This document shows positions 52,609 through 62,016 of a stretch of 64,000 nucleotides of DNA, one piece after another (the stretch's first letter is position 1; the number at the start of each line of letters is the position of its first letter). Origin of the DNA: Desulforapulum sp034007745. Its GTDB lineage: Bacteria; Desulfobacterota; Desulfobacteria; Desulfobacterales; Desulfobacteraceae. The stretch spans positions 62,001 to 126,000 of the forward strand of contig JAVEQI010000002.1 of NCBI GenBank assembly GCA_034007745.1. Direction: 5' to 3'. The position numbers were made by a program, and so were the translations under genes. Below the pieces are notes generated by a model. It saw nothing but the letters and a program-made list of their open reading frames with translations. It had not been told where the DNA came from and searched no databases.

Positions 52609-54695
52609 TATTCTTCTTCGGTCTCAAGGGCCTTGCACGAGAGACGGATTTTTCCGTCCCGGGTGATTTCCAGCACCTTTACCCGGACAATGTCTCCCTC
52701 CTTGACGACATCGGTAACCTTCTTGACCCTGCGGCTGGCAAGCTCAGAGATGTGAACCAGACCATCAGTACCGGTCTTGATCCTTACAAAGGCGCCGAAA
52801 TCCGTAGTTTTCACGACCTCGCCCTCATAGATCCCCCCGATTTCGGGATCCATGCCAATGTCAGTGACAATTTTAGCCGCAGCCTCTCCATCAGCCTGAT
52901 TCTCGGCGGCTATTTTCACGAGCCCCGAGTCATCCACCTCAATGGTGGTGTTGGTGTCGGCCTGGATCGACCGAATCATCTTACCACCAGGTCCGATGAT
53001 CTCCCGGATCTTATCCGGATTGATCCTGACGCTGATAATCTTGGGTGCATAGGGAGACATGCTGTCCCGGTGGATGTCAAGGGTGGCAAGCATGCGCTTA
53101 AGGATGTGAAGTCTGCCAATTCTGGCCTGGTCAAGGGCCTTGACAAGAACATCTTTGGACAGCTCCCTGATCTTGATGTCCATCTGAAGGGCCGTGATCC
53201 CCTCCTCGGTTCCGGCCACCTTAAAATCCATATCGCCGAAATGATCCTCGTCGCCCAGGATATCGGTGAGAACCGCAGTATTGTCAGCATCGGAAACCAG
53301 GCCCATGGCGATTCCCGATACAGGGGCTGAAATAGGCACCCCTCCGTCCATAAGTGCAAGGGTTCCTGCACACACGGTTCCCATGGAAGAGCTGCCGTTG
53401 GACTCCATCACCTCTCCCACAAGCCGTATGGTGTACTCAAAATCGGCGGGATCAGGAAGAACCCTTAAAAGGGCACGATGGGCAAGATTACCATGTCCTA
53501 GATCCCGGCGGCTGGGACCGCCTGCACGCTTGCACTCACCAACTGAAAAAGGAGGAAAGTTATAGTGGAGCATGAAGTTTCGAGTCTCGTTTCCGCTGAG
53601 GGTCTCAATCCTCTGCTCATCGGGTCCGGATCCAAGGGTAAGAATCCCGAGCACCTGGGTCTCACCCCTGGTGAACAGGGCAGAACCGTGGGGCCGAGGC
53701 AGAACCCCCACCTCACAGGTGATGTCCCTTACCTCGTCAAAGGCACGACCGTCGATTCTTCGTTTTTCGATCAGAACCATGTCCCTTGAGACCTGGTCTA
53801 CCAGATCCCTGAACATGGACTTTACCTCTTCAAGGCGATCGGCAAAATCAGCGCCAAGATTTTTAATAAGTTCGGTCCTTACATCTTCAAGGGCCTTTAC
53901 CCTCTCAAACTTTCCCCGGGTCTGTACAGCTGTGTAAACCTTGTCCCGGGCAAGATCGACAACTCTTCCCATGAGTGCCCCATCCACCTGGGGCGGAGTG
54001 TGAGCCCTCTTCTCCTTACCAAGGGCCTTTTTAAGCTCCTCCTGGAGCACGATCAGGGGCTGCATGGTCTTGTGACCAAAGAAAATAGCCTCAAGCATAT
54101 CCGCCTCAGACACGATATCTGCCCCGCCTTCGACCATGACCACGCCGGTTTTAGATCCTGCAACCACAAGGTCAATATCACTTGCCTCCATCTCCTGGAC
54201 CGTGGGGTTGGCAACAAGCTGGCCGTCGATCCGGCCCACCCTGATACCTGCGATGGGTCCTGCAAAGGGGATATCCGACATCTCAAGTGCGGCAGAGGCG
54301 CCCACAAGGGCAAGGATGTCCGGATCATTTTCCTTGTCCGTGGAGAGTACAGTTGCAATCACCTGGACCTCGCTTGCCCATCCCTTTTCAAACAGAGGGC
54401 GGATAGGTCGATCAATGAGTCTTGCGGTCAAGGTCTCTTTTTCACTGGGCCTTCCAATTTCCCGCCTGAAGTAGTTGCCTGGAATTCTTCCGGCAGCATA
54501 GATTTTTTCCTGATACTCCACGGTAAGGGGAAGAAAAGAGACGCTCTCCTTTACATCCTTTGACGCAACTGCGGTTACCAGTACAATGGTTTCCCCATAC
54601 TGGACTATAACCGATCCACTGGCCTGTTTTGCTATTTTACCAGCCCTGAGGCTGAATTCTTTACCGTTAAGTTCGGTTTTAAATACCTGTTCCAT
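52608..54695 (-). CDS. pnp: Polyribonucleotide nucleotidyltransferase (PNPase)
   Basis: 3'-5' phosphorolytic exoribonuclease of RNA turnover. 695 residues with two RNase PH domains (first from ELNGKEFSLRAGKIAKQA; second with FPPFSVGECKR and SDILGDEDHFGDMDFKVAGT), a KH domain (IREIIGPGGKMIRSI) and an S1 domain (GGIYEGEVVKTTDFGAFVRI). The ATG at 54695 follows AGGAAAA. As in E. coli it lies behind rpsO, with a hairpin in between. Confidence 0.96.
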   Translation of the reverse strand: MEQVFKTELNGKEFSLRAGKIAKQASGSVIVQYGETIVLVTAVASKDVKESVSFLPLTVEYQEKIYAAGRIPGNYFRREIGRPSEKETLTARLIDRPIRPLFEKGWASEVQVIATVLSTDKENDPDILALVGASAALEMSDIPFAGPIAGIRVGRIDGQLVANPTVQEMEASDIDLVVAGSKTGVVMVEGGADIVSEADMLEAIFFGHKTMQPLIVLQEELKKALGKEKRAHTPPQVDGALMGRVVDLARDKVYTAVQTRGKFERVKALEDVRTELIKNLGADFADRLEEVKSMFRDLVDQVSRDMVLIEKRRIDGRAFDEVRDITCEVGVLPRPHGSALFTRGETQVLGILTLGSGPDEQRIETLSGNETRNFMLHYNFPPFSVGECKRAGGPSRRDLGHGNLAHRALLRVLPDPADFEYTIRLVGEVMESNGSSSMGTVCAGTLALMDGGVPISAPVSGIAMGLVSDADNTAVLTDILGDEDHFGDMDFKVAGTEEGITALQMDIKIRELSKDVLVKALDQARIGRLHILKRMLATLDIHRDSMSPYAPKIISVRINPDKIREIIGPGGKMIRSIQADTNTTIEVDDSGLVKIAAENQADGEAAAKIVTDIGMDPEIGGIYEGEVVKTTDFGAFVRIKTGTDGLVHISELASRRVKKVTDVVKEGDIVRVKVLEITRDGKIRLSCKALETEEE

Positions 54696-54850
54696 ATTTT
54701 TTCCTGTAATATATAGGGGCGGTTCAAAAAGCATCTTCATAACAGAATAAACCCGCACCTCCAGCATAAAAATCAAAGCGGTTTTTATGCTGCATATGCG
54801 AACTTATTCAGGTATCTGCCAAAGAGTTACCGCCCGTGGGTTATTAGAAT

Positions 54851-54878
54851 GGACCGGCACCCGAAGGGATGCCGGTCC
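54851..54878 (-). terminator. Hairpin between rpsO and pnp
   Basis: GGACCGGCA and TGCCGGTCC form a 9-bp stem with a 10-base loop, six bases past the rpsO stop. No clear T-run follows on the minus strand. It could be a processing site or partial terminator, like the RNase-processed rpsO-pnp leader known in E. coli. Confidence 0.6.
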
Positions 54879-54884
54879 GCCTGT

Positions 54885-55154
54885 TTATCGCCTCAGACCG
54901 AGTTTTTCGATGAGAGATCGATATCGATCAATGTCTTTATTCTTAAGATAATCAAGAAGGCTGCGACGCCTTCCAACGAGGATTAAAAGCCCCCTTCTTG
55001 AGTGGTGATCTTTTTTATGCACCTTCACGTGCTCAGTGAGATAACTGATTCTATGGGTCAAGAGGGCGACCTGGACTTCAGGAGATCCTGTGTCTGAGTC
55101 ATGGATCTTAAAATTTGCGATCATCTCTTCTTTGTTTTCTGCAAGTAATACCAC
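54885..55154 (-). CDS. rpsO: 30S ribosomal protein S15
   Basis: Binds the central domain of 16S rRNA. Using the GTG at 55154, seven bases after AAGGAG, gives 89 residues, exactly the usual S15 length. A later ATG inside the frame would remove conserved N-terminal residues. Motifs: FKIHDSDTGSPEVQVALLT, HKKDHHSRRGLL and RRRSLLDYLK. Part of the truB-rpsO-pnp segment. Confidence 0.95.
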   Translation of the reverse strand: MVLLAENKEEMIANFKIHDSDTGSPEVQVALLTHRISYLTEHVKVHKKDHHSRRGLLILVGRRRSLLDYLKNKDIDRYRSLIEKLGLRR

Positions 55155-55177
55155 GATAATACTCCTTGATTGGAATA

Positions 55178-55212
55178 GATAAAATAAAAGCCCCCCATCT
55201 TTGAGGGGGATC
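55178..55212 (-). terminator. Terminator-like hairpin in the rpsO leader
   Basis: On the minus strand CCCCCTCAAAGATGGGGGG is followed by CTTTTATTTT, which has the form of an intrinsic terminator. It stands between truB and rpsO, just ahead of the rpsO ribosome site, so it may be an attenuator or the S15 autoregulation region. Confidence 0.5.
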
Positions 55213-55258
55213 AACGTAAAAGTGGCTATCCAATATTCCATTCAGACAACCGGTGGGG

Positions 55259-55296
55259 CGATTTGGCGGAACAGCATCTCTAATTCCGCCAAACGG
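55259..55296 (-). other. Hairpin downstream of truB
   Basis: TTTGGCGGAA and TTCCGCCAAA form a 10-bp stem with a 12-base loop in the truB-rpsO spacer. It has no T-run. Possible processing or leader structure. Confidence 0.45.
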
Positions 55297-55310
55297 GATC
55301 ATGTTAAATG

Positions 55311-56219
55311 TTACGACACAAAAACGCAACAATAATTATATCGTTCAAGGGGTGGATCATACTCCACAACCGCCGCAAGGGACCCGTCAGGAGCTACAAT
55401 TCTGACAAAGGGCTCCTGGCCGTCCCCTGGGGGCGAAATTTTATTTTCAAGGCCAAGGCCCTGGCCAAAACCAATTTTTTTTACCATACCTGGGTCAGCC
55501 TCAAATGCAGGCATGAACCAGAGCGCATCATTCATGGGGATGATCTTTGACCGTGCCTCATCATGGTCCATGGCTTCAAGCGAGGTGAGCGATATCAGAT
55601 TTTCCTGGGAGAACCCGCAGGAATCGGTCCTTCTTAGTTCGGCAAGGTGGGCACCGCAGCCAAGGGCCGAACCTATATCCTGGGCAAGGCTTCGAACGTA
55701 AGTTCCGGTTGAGCAGTGAACATCCAGGGTAAGATAGGGAAGGTCAAAGCCCGTGATTGCGATGGAGAAGATCTCTATCCGCCGCATGGGTTTCTGTACG
55801 GGTTTCCCCTGGCGGGCCAGTCGGTAAAGGGGCTGCCCCTCGTGCTTTAATGCGGAAAAAATCGGCGGATGCTGCATCTGAACACCTGCAAAGGAGTCGA
55901 CCACCTTGACGAGTTCATCCCGGGTGATGGCAGAGATATGGGAGGGATCTGCTGTTTTTTCCACGATCCCTGTCCGGTCAAGGGTATCAGTCTCAACACC
56001 CAGACAGAGGGTTGCCGTGTATTTTTTAGGCCCGCCGAGCAAGAATCTTGAAATCCTTGTTCCCTGATTGATACCGCAGAGCATCACTCCTGTTGCAAAG
56101 GGGTCAAGGGTTCCAGTATGACCGACCTTTTTTGCCTTCAGGCACTGCTTTATCCGTGCGACAAGCCTGGCTGAGGAAATCCCCCCGGGCTTGTCAACGG
56201 CAAGAATTCCACTGTTCAT
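55311..56219 (-). CDS. truB: tRNA pseudouridine(55) synthase
   Basis: Makes pseudouridine 55 in the TpsiC loop of tRNAs. 302 residues. The catalytic Asp lies in KVGHTGTLDPFATGVM, preceded by GILAVDKPGGISS; motif RIEIFSI and the GTYVRSLAQDIG stretch follow. Start ATG overlaps the rbfA stop (ATGA). Confidence 0.95.
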   Translation of the reverse strand: MNSGILAVDKPGGISSARLVARIKQCLKAKKVGHTGTLDPFATGVMLCGINQGTRISRFLLGGPKKYTATLCLGVETDTLDRTGIVEKTADPSHISAITRDELVKVVDSFAGVQMQHPPIFSALKHEGQPLYRLARQGKPVQKPMRRIEIFSIAITGFDLPYLTLDVHCSTGTYVRSLAQDIGSALGCGAHLAELRRTDSCGFSQENLISLTSLEAMDHDEARSKIIPMNDALWFMPAFEADPGMVKKIGFGQGLGLENKISPPGDGQEPFVRIVAPDGSLAAVVEYDPPLERYNYCCVFVS

Positions 56220-56578
56220 TCTTCCGGGTCGTTGTCCGTTAAAACAGATTTAAGCAGTTGGTCAATGCGGGTGCCATGGTCAAAGGATTCATCATGGATG
56301 AACTTTAACTCGGGCATGTACCGGACACCAAGCTTTGGCGCCACCTCACGCTTGATAAATCCATGGGAACTTTCAAGCCCCTGGGCCGCCGCCAGCACCC
56401 TTTCCCCATCGCCGAAGACAGAAAAATAGACGTAGGCGATCTTCAGATCAGAGGTGACCCGTACACTGCTGATTGTAACCAGTGAAAGCCTTGGATCCCG
56501 GACCTTTCGCCTGATCAGGTCTGCAATGATCTCCTGGATTCTTGATGCAACTCTTTCGGATCTGGGATATGGCCTCAT
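56216..56578 (-). CDS. rbfA: 30S ribosome-binding factor A
   Basis: Maturation factor for 16S rRNA. 120 residues with a KH-like fold; the N-terminus RSERVASRIQEIIADLIRRKVRDPRL and the C-terminal VRYMPELKFIHDESFDHGTRIDQLL are family-typical. It overlaps infB upstream and truB downstream by four bases each, so translation is coupled. Confidence 0.95.
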   Translation of the reverse strand: MRPYPRSERVASRIQEIIADLIRRKVRDPRLSLVTISSVRVTSDLKIAYVYFSVFGDGERVLAAAQGLESSHGFIKREVAPKLGVRYMPELKFIHDESFDHGTRIDQLLKSVLTDNDPEE

Positions 56579-59500
56579 TCCTTGATCTGCTCCATCTGTG
56601 CCTTTCTCTCTTCAACCTCATAACACTCGAAAATATCACCGATCTTGATATCGTTGTAACGCTCGATCCCGATACCGCACTCGTATCCGTGGGTCACCTC
56701 TTTAACGTCATCCTTGAAGCGCCTGAGCGAAGAAAGGGTAGAATCGCATTTAACCACCCCATCCCTTAGGAGCCGGACCTTATAGCCCCTGGCGATCTTG
56801 CCCTCCAGGACAAATGATCCACCGATGGTAAGCCCCTTATGGGGAATGACAAAGGTATCGCGCACCTCGGCCCTTCCAATGATGATCTCGTGGAAGGTCG
56901 AAGGCATAAGACCGGTTATGGCAGCCTTGATATCGTTGATCACGTTATAGATGATATCATAAAAACGCATATCTACGTTTTCTTCCTTGGCCATGCTGCG
57001 TCCATTGGGGGTCGGCCGCACGTTGAATCCGATGATAATCGCATCGGAAACCGCAGCAAGCGAGACATCAGACTCGTTGATCGCTCCTGTGCCCGCATGG
57101 ACAATTGTAATATCAACCTCGTCCTGGGCAAGCTTCATGATCGACTCGTTAAGGGCCTCGAGACTACCGTGGACATCGGCCTTAATGATGAGCTTGAGCT
57201 CTTTTATCTCGTCCGCACCCATGCTCTCGAAAAGCTTTTCAAGATTTGCCCGGCTTCTCTTGGCAAGGACCTTGGCCCGCTGCTTCTGCATTCTTGAATC
57301 GCTGACCTGCTTTGCGTCCTTTTCCGACTCAAGAGCTACAAACTCGTCGCCTGCCTGGGGAACTCCGCTCAAACCGACAATTTCCACCGGAGTACTCGGC
57401 CCTGCAAACTCTACATCCTTCCCCAGGTCATCGATCATCACCCGGATCTTGCCCGAATAGAGCCCGCACACGACCGGCTGTCCTGCCCTCAGGGTTCCCT
57501 GGTTAATCAGAATAGTTGCAACCGGACCTCTTCCGGCGTCCAGGCGGGCCTCAACCACATGACCTGTGGCTGCACAGTCCGGATTAGCCTTAAGCTCCAG
57601 CACGTCGGCCTGAAGAAGAATCATTTCAAGCAGGCCGTCAATACCCTCACCGGTCTTTGCCGACACCTTGGCAAAAATGACATCCCCGCCCCACTCTTCA
57701 GACAACAGCCCGTGATCGGACAGCTCCCGCATGACCCGGTCCGGGTCGGCGGCAGGTTTGTCCATCTTGTTTACGGCAACCACAACCGGAACCCCGGCCG
57801 CCTTTGAGTGGTTTATGGCCTCAATGGTCTGGGGCATAACCCCGTCATCGGCCGCAACCACAAGAACGACAAGATCTGTTACCTTGGCACCCCTGGAGCG
57901 CATGGAGGTAAAAGCTGCATGGCCGGGGGTATCGAGAAAGGTGATGGTACCGCTCTGGGTTTCGACACTATAGGCACCGATGTGCTGGGTAATCCCACCG
58001 GCCTCGCCTGTTGCCACCTTGGTTTTTCTGATCATATCCAGAAGCGAGGTCTTACCATGGTCAACATGGCCCATAATGGTTACAACCGGCGGCCGCTCAA
58101 CAAGCTTGTCAGGATCAATCTCTGCCTCCTGAACCTCAAGGACAAGATCCTCCTCCACCGAAGCCTTTTCAACCTCATAGTCAAACTCGGCAGCCACAAG
58201 GCTTGCAGTATCAAAATCAATGACCTGATTCACCGTTGCCATCACACCCATGCCCATAAGCTTTACGATCATCTCGTTTGCCTTGATGCCCATGCGCTTT
58301 GCAAGCTCTGAAAGCTCGATAATCTCATCGATCTTAATGCGTCGCTTGATGGCCTTTGGAACGGTAATCTGGGTCTTCATGGGCTTGGCCTTCTTTACCC
58401 TGCCATCCTTTCTGCGACCCTTTTTACCCCTTTCATTTGAGTAGAGATCCTTTCCCTCAACAACGGATTTTCTTTTCCTCGGCCCACCTTTGGCGGTAAA
58501 ATCCGTACTTGCTGGACCAGAACCTTTTTTCTTCCATTCCTTTTTCTTGCTCCGTTTCACTTCGACATCACCCTCAGGGGGTAACTCAGGAGCAGACTTT
58601 ACCGGGACAGATCGATTGGCCTGACTAGCTCTTGGAGCTGCCGAATCTGACGGTTTAGGACGGGCCTGACCTCCCTGGGAGGGGCTTGGTGCCGGGGAAG
58701 CCTCTTTTTTAACCTTATTTCGGCCAAGATTGGCAATGGGAACGGCCATTTTAATAATCTTGGCCGGTTCGTATCGCTTGGAGGGTTTCTTCTTTTTCCG
58801 TTTTTTATCCTTTGAGTCGGCCGCATCCATACTTCTTTCGTCTTTTTCCACATCGGCGGTCCGGTCCTCTTTGATGGCATGGTTTGCTTCCAGATCAGCT
58901 TCCTTTAGTTTGGATAAAGACTCCTCATTTAAAGTCTTTTCCTCTGTTTCCGGTTTCGTTTCTAATGCCTTGTCAGATTCTATCTCCCCTGGCTGCGCTT
59001 CTGTCAGCTCATCTTTGAGCTGTTTGAGCTGCGTTTCTTCAGAAGGAGCTTTTGCTCCGCTCACTGGCACATCAAGGCCGCCGGGTATCTTTTCCTGTTT
59101 GGGTTTTTGCTCGGGTTCGGGGGTTTCTTCGACCAAGGGCTCTGGTTTCATGATAACCCTGGCTGGCTGACTCTTTGGTTTTACGGATTTTTTTGTCTTC
59201 TTTTCAACACTTTTACCTTTCACCTGCTCAGGGTCTTGTATACGCAGGGGCTTTTCTTTCCGAGAAGGATCTGAGACTTTGGATTCAGGCATGGCGGCTT
59301 CTGATTTTGCACCTTCAGCAACCGGCTCTTGAACTGGGGATTTTTCTTGAACACCTGCCTTGTTCAATTCGGCATCACCCTTTGGTGCATCTTCACCGGC
59401 GGCATCAGCCCCTGGGACAACATCAGGTGCATCACCTGACCCCTGGGGTTTTCTCCTCCTTATAACCGATGATTTCACCCGGGTATCTGTGACTTTATTT

Positions 59501-59661
59501 TTACTGCCGTAGAGGTTTTCACGAACCTTTGCCTCTGTGTCATCCTCCAGAGAACTCATATGGCTTTTCGCTTCTATGTTCATAGCCCTAAGCTTTGTCA
59601 ACAGTACCTTGTTCGTCATATTAAGCTTTTTGGCCAGCTCATAAACCCTGATTTTTGCCAT
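56575..59661 (-). CDS. infB: Translation initiation factor IF-2
   Basis: GTPase that places initiator tRNA on the 30S subunit. 1028 residues, long for the family (E. coli 890). An IF2_N module (IRVYELAKKLNMTNKVLLTKL) is followed by about 380 residues rich in Lys, Glu, Pro and Ala, probably disordered. A second IF2_N module (IIELSELAKRMGIKANEMIVKLM) precedes the G domain at about residue 525 (IMGHVDHGKTSLLD, DTPGHAAF, NKMDKP). Domains II-IV end in YNDIKIGDIFECYEVEE. Confidence 0.96.
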   Translation of the reverse strand: MAKIRVYELAKKLNMTNKVLLTKLRAMNIEAKSHMSSLEDDTEAKVRENLYGSKNKVTDTRVKSSVIRRRKPQGSGDAPDVVPGADAAGEDAPKGDAELNKAGVQEKSPVQEPVAEGAKSEAAMPESKVSDPSRKEKPLRIQDPEQVKGKSVEKKTKKSVKPKSQPARVIMKPEPLVEETPEPEQKPKQEKIPGGLDVPVSGAKAPSEETQLKQLKDELTEAQPGEIESDKALETKPETEEKTLNEESLSKLKEADLEANHAIKEDRTADVEKDERSMDAADSKDKKRKKKKPSKRYEPAKIIKMAVPIANLGRNKVKKEASPAPSPSQGGQARPKPSDSAAPRASQANRSVPVKSAPELPPEGDVEVKRSKKKEWKKKGSGPASTDFTAKGGPRKRKSVVEGKDLYSNERGKKGRRKDGRVKKAKPMKTQITVPKAIKRRIKIDEIIELSELAKRMGIKANEMIVKLMGMGVMATVNQVIDFDTASLVAAEFDYEVEKASVEEDLVLEVQEAEIDPDKLVERPPVVTIMGHVDHGKTSLLDMIRKTKVATGEAGGITQHIGAYSVETQSGTITFLDTPGHAAFTSMRSRGAKVTDLVVLVVAADDGVMPQTIEAINHSKAAGVPVVVAVNKMDKPAADPDRVMRELSDHGLLSEEWGGDVIFAKVSAKTGEGIDGLLEMILLQADVLELKANPDCAATGHVVEARLDAGRGPVATILINQGTLRAGQPVVCGLYSGKIRVMIDDLGKDVEFAGPSTPVEIVGLSGVPQAGDEFVALESEKDAKQVSDSRMQKQRAKVLAKRSRANLEKLFESMGADEIKELKLIIKADVHGSLEALNESIMKLAQDEVDITIVHAGTGAINESDVSLAAVSDAIIIGFNVRPTPNGRSMAKEENVDMRFYDIIYNVINDIKAAITGLMPSTFHEIIIGRAEVRDTFVIPHKGLTIGGSFVLEGKIARGYKVRLLRDGVVKCDSTLSSLRRFKDDVKEVTHGYECGIGIERYNDIKIGDIFECYEVEERKAQMEQIKE

Positions 59662-59786
59662 TGGTTCCCCCCAAGTATTGATCTCATGTTCTGTTCGTTA
59701 AAAGTCTGACTTCCATGGCATGTTCAATAAAAAGCTTGAATAGCCCGAGTTAGTTCAGACATTGTAAAATTATTGTATTATCATAT

Positions 59787-61142
59787 TTACTCGCTGGATT
59801 CCGGATCTGGGCCAGAAAGCGCCTGATCGTTTTCCTCTAACGGAATCTCCTGATCTGGTAATCCAGGCGGATCAGGCTCCTGGCCCGGACTTTCAACTGC
59901 CAGATCTGCATCCACCAGGGCCTTTGCATTGAGGATCAACTCCTCAGCCCCTGATTCGGGAAGATCCGTCACGGAAAGAAGATCGTCAAGATTTGCAAGG
60001 GAAACCTCCTTGAACGAACTGAACCCACCCTTGAATAATTTTTCTGCAAGGGGGAGGGAAACGTTCGGAATAGACATGAGCGAATCATACCCCTGCTTTA
60101 ATTCAGTGCTGTACTCATCCTCGCTCATCACCTCAAGATGCCAACCGGTCAACCTGCATGCCAGACGAACGTTCTGGCCATTCTTTCCAATGGCAATTGA
60201 AAGAAAATCGTCCGGAACAATCACCTCCATGCTTCGGTTATCCTCGTCAATGATAACCCTCGCTATTTCAGCAGGAGCCAGGGCATTACATACAAACTTG
60301 GCCACATCTGGATTCCAGGGAACGATATCAACCTTTTCACCCCTCAATTCCTGGACAATGCTTTGAACCCGATTCCCCTTCATGCCCACACAGGCACCTA
60401 CGGGATCGACATCTGAGTCTGTTGAACTTACCGCAATCTTCGTACGGACACCAGCCTCACGGGCCGTTCCCCGGATGGTCACAATTCCCTCGGCTATCTC
60501 CGGAACCTCAGTGGCAAAGAGTTTTGCGACAAATTCAGGATGGGTCCTCGACAGAATGACCTGGGGACCTCTGGACTCTTCAAGCACATCAAGAATATAG
60601 GCCCGAATTCGATCACCCCGGCGGTAGTTTTCCCTGGGCATCTGCTCCCTTGAAGCCAGAACCGCTTCAGCCTGACCAAGGTTGACTATTATATTGCCCC
60701 GGTCAGTTCGTTGAACGATTCCATTTATAATTTCACCCTTTCTATGGATAAAATTTTCATAAACGGCATTTCTTTCGGCTTCTTTCATCTTCTGAATAAT
60801 CACCTGTTTGGCGCTCTGGGCTGCAATTCTGCCAAACTCGGCCGTGTCCACCTTAATCCCCAGACTGTCGCCGATTTCACAGGCAGAGTCATAAAGAAGA
60901 CCTTCCTCCAGAGTCAACTCAACATCTGGATCATCAACCTCAGACACTACCTCCTTAAACTGAAAGACTTCAACTTCGCCATTTTTTTCATCATAGTGAA
61001 CCTCAATGTCAGCCCGGGTTCCCAGTTTCTTCCTGGCGGCTGACTCAACAGCCTCTTTAATGGTGGCAATGAGGACCTCGACATTTATCCCCTTTTCCCG
61101 GCTTACCTGGTCAACAACCCGTTTAATATCTGTTATAAGCAT
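59787..61142 (-). CDS. nusA: Transcription termination/antitermination protein NusA
   Basis: RNA polymerase-binding factor. 451 residues: N-terminal domain (VDQVSREKGINVEVLIATIKEAV), S1 domain (INGIVQRTDRGNIIVNLGQAEA), KH1 and KH2 (VGACVGMKGNRVQSIVQELRGE, IAIGKNGQNVRLAC), then a short helical acidic tail instead of the two full AR repeats of E. coli. Lies between rimP and infB in the standard order. Confidence 0.95.
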   Translation of the reverse strand: MLITDIKRVVDQVSREKGINVEVLIATIKEAVESAARKKLGTRADIEVHYDEKNGEVEVFQFKEVVSEVDDPDVELTLEEGLLYDSACEIGDSLGIKVDTAEFGRIAAQSAKQVIIQKMKEAERNAVYENFIHRKGEIINGIVQRTDRGNIIVNLGQAEAVLASREQMPRENYRRGDRIRAYILDVLEESRGPQVILSRTHPEFVAKLFATEVPEIAEGIVTIRGTAREAGVRTKIAVSSTDSDVDPVGACVGMKGNRVQSIVQELRGEKVDIVPWNPDVAKFVCNALAPAEIARVIIDEDNRSMEVIVPDDFLSIAIGKNGQNVRLACRLTGWHLEVMSEDEYSTELKQGYDSLMSIPNVSLPLAEKLFKGGFSSFKEVSLANLDDLLSVTDLPESGAEELILNAKALVDADLAVESPGQEPDPPGLPDQEIPLEENDQALSGPDPESSE

Positions 61143-61159
61143 CCGTGTTCTCCATGTGG

Positions 61160-61627
61160 CTAAGCAAGTCTTGACTTGGCGATCTGTTCAAGGCGAAACA
61201 CAATAGTCTCGTTGTTAACAACAACCTCCACACACCCATCCTGGGCCTTACTTAAAATTCCCGTAAACTTACGACGATCACCAATGGGATCCGCCGTTTC
61301 AACCTTGATCCTGCTCCCCAGAAATCTTTCAAAGTCAGCCTGCTTTTTCAACGGCCGCTTTGCCCCTGGAGAAGATACCTCAAGACGGTAGGCTGAGATC
61401 TCCTCAAGCTCAACATCCATGATATCCCCGAGTTTCCGGCTCATCAGCACACAATCATCGATTGTGATCCCGCCCGGCTTATCCAGATAAATTCGAAATA
61501 TCATCCCAGCCCGGTCAGACACGCACTCCACATGGACAAGCTCGAACCCCTCTTGCACACACAGAGGTTCTGAGATCGCCTCCACGGAAGCTACAAGAGG
61601 ATTTATTTTCTTGTTTTGTGTTTTCAT
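61160..61627 (-). CDS. rimP: Ribosome maturation factor RimP
   Basis: Needed for 30S assembly. 155 residues; VHVECVSDRAGMIFRIYLDKPGGITIDDC and YRLEVSSPGAKRPLKKQADFERFLG are conserved RimP regions, with a C-terminal SH3-like barrel. The ATG at 61627 starts the family sequence; the open frame reaches 61750, but the terminator-like hairpin lies inside that extra part. Confidence 0.92.
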   Translation of the reverse strand: MKTQNKKINPLVASVEAISEPLCVQEGFELVHVECVSDRAGMIFRIYLDKPGGITIDDCVLMSRKLGDIMDVELEEISAYRLEVSSPGAKRPLKKQADFERFLGSRIKVETADPIGDRRKFTGILSKAQDGCVEVVVNNETIVFRLEQIAKSRLA

Positions 61628-61690
61628 GAAATGCCTGCTGCTTATCCCCTGTTCAGGCAGGCCAAGAACCCACCCCCCTGAAAAATAGAA

Positions 61691-61709
61691 AAACGGGCAA
61701 ACGCCCGTT
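61691..61709 (-). terminator. Intrinsic terminator / attenuator between tRNA-Gly and rimP
   Basis: On the minus strand AACGGGC-GTTT-GCCCGTT is followed at once by TTTCTATTTTTC. This is a compact 7-bp GC-rich stem with a U-rich tail, a good intrinsic terminator. It would end the tRNA transcript or attenuate read-through into rimP-nusA-infB. Confidence 0.7.
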
Positions 61710-61881
61710 CCATGATGCAAACCAACTCTGAGGTCCTTACCTGTCTGCACAACTTACCTTTAAATCAAAAGGCTTGGATCTAAATACTCATCGATTAAAC
61801 ATCATGGTTTAGATTAATGGAACGCAAAAACTACCCCTTGGCCACAAGACTACTGACCACCCTGAAGCACCTAATATCAAA

Positions 61882-61957
61882 TGGAGCGGGCAACGAGGTT
61901 CGAACTCGCGACTCCAAGCTTGGGAAGCTTGTACTCTACCAACTGAGCTATGCCCGC
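61882..61957 (-). tRNA. tRNA-Gly (anticodon CCC)
   Basis: The minus strand folds as a complete tRNA: acceptor GCGGGCA/TGCCCGC, D arm GCTC..GAGT, anticodon arm CAAGC-TTCCCAA-GCTTG, variable loop GAGTC, T arm GCGAG-TTCGAAC-CTCGT, discriminator T and an encoded CCA. The anticodon is CCC (reads GGG). U73 agrees with glycine identity. It lies upstream of rimP, the position of metY in E. coli. Confidence 0.95.
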
Positions 61958-61970
61958 ACATTAATGGAGA

Positions 61971-61999
61971 AAGCTAACACAACCCCTCTTTCATGTCAA
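61971..61999 (-). promoter_or_regulatory. Promoter of the tRNA-Gly-rimP-nusA-infB unit
   Basis: On the minus strand TTGACA is followed after 17 bases by TAGCTT, with the tRNA starting 13 bases later. A consensus -35, ideal spacing and position make this the best promoter in the window. Confidence 0.75.
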
Positions 62000-62016
62000 C
62001 AAAAAATTAATACTGC

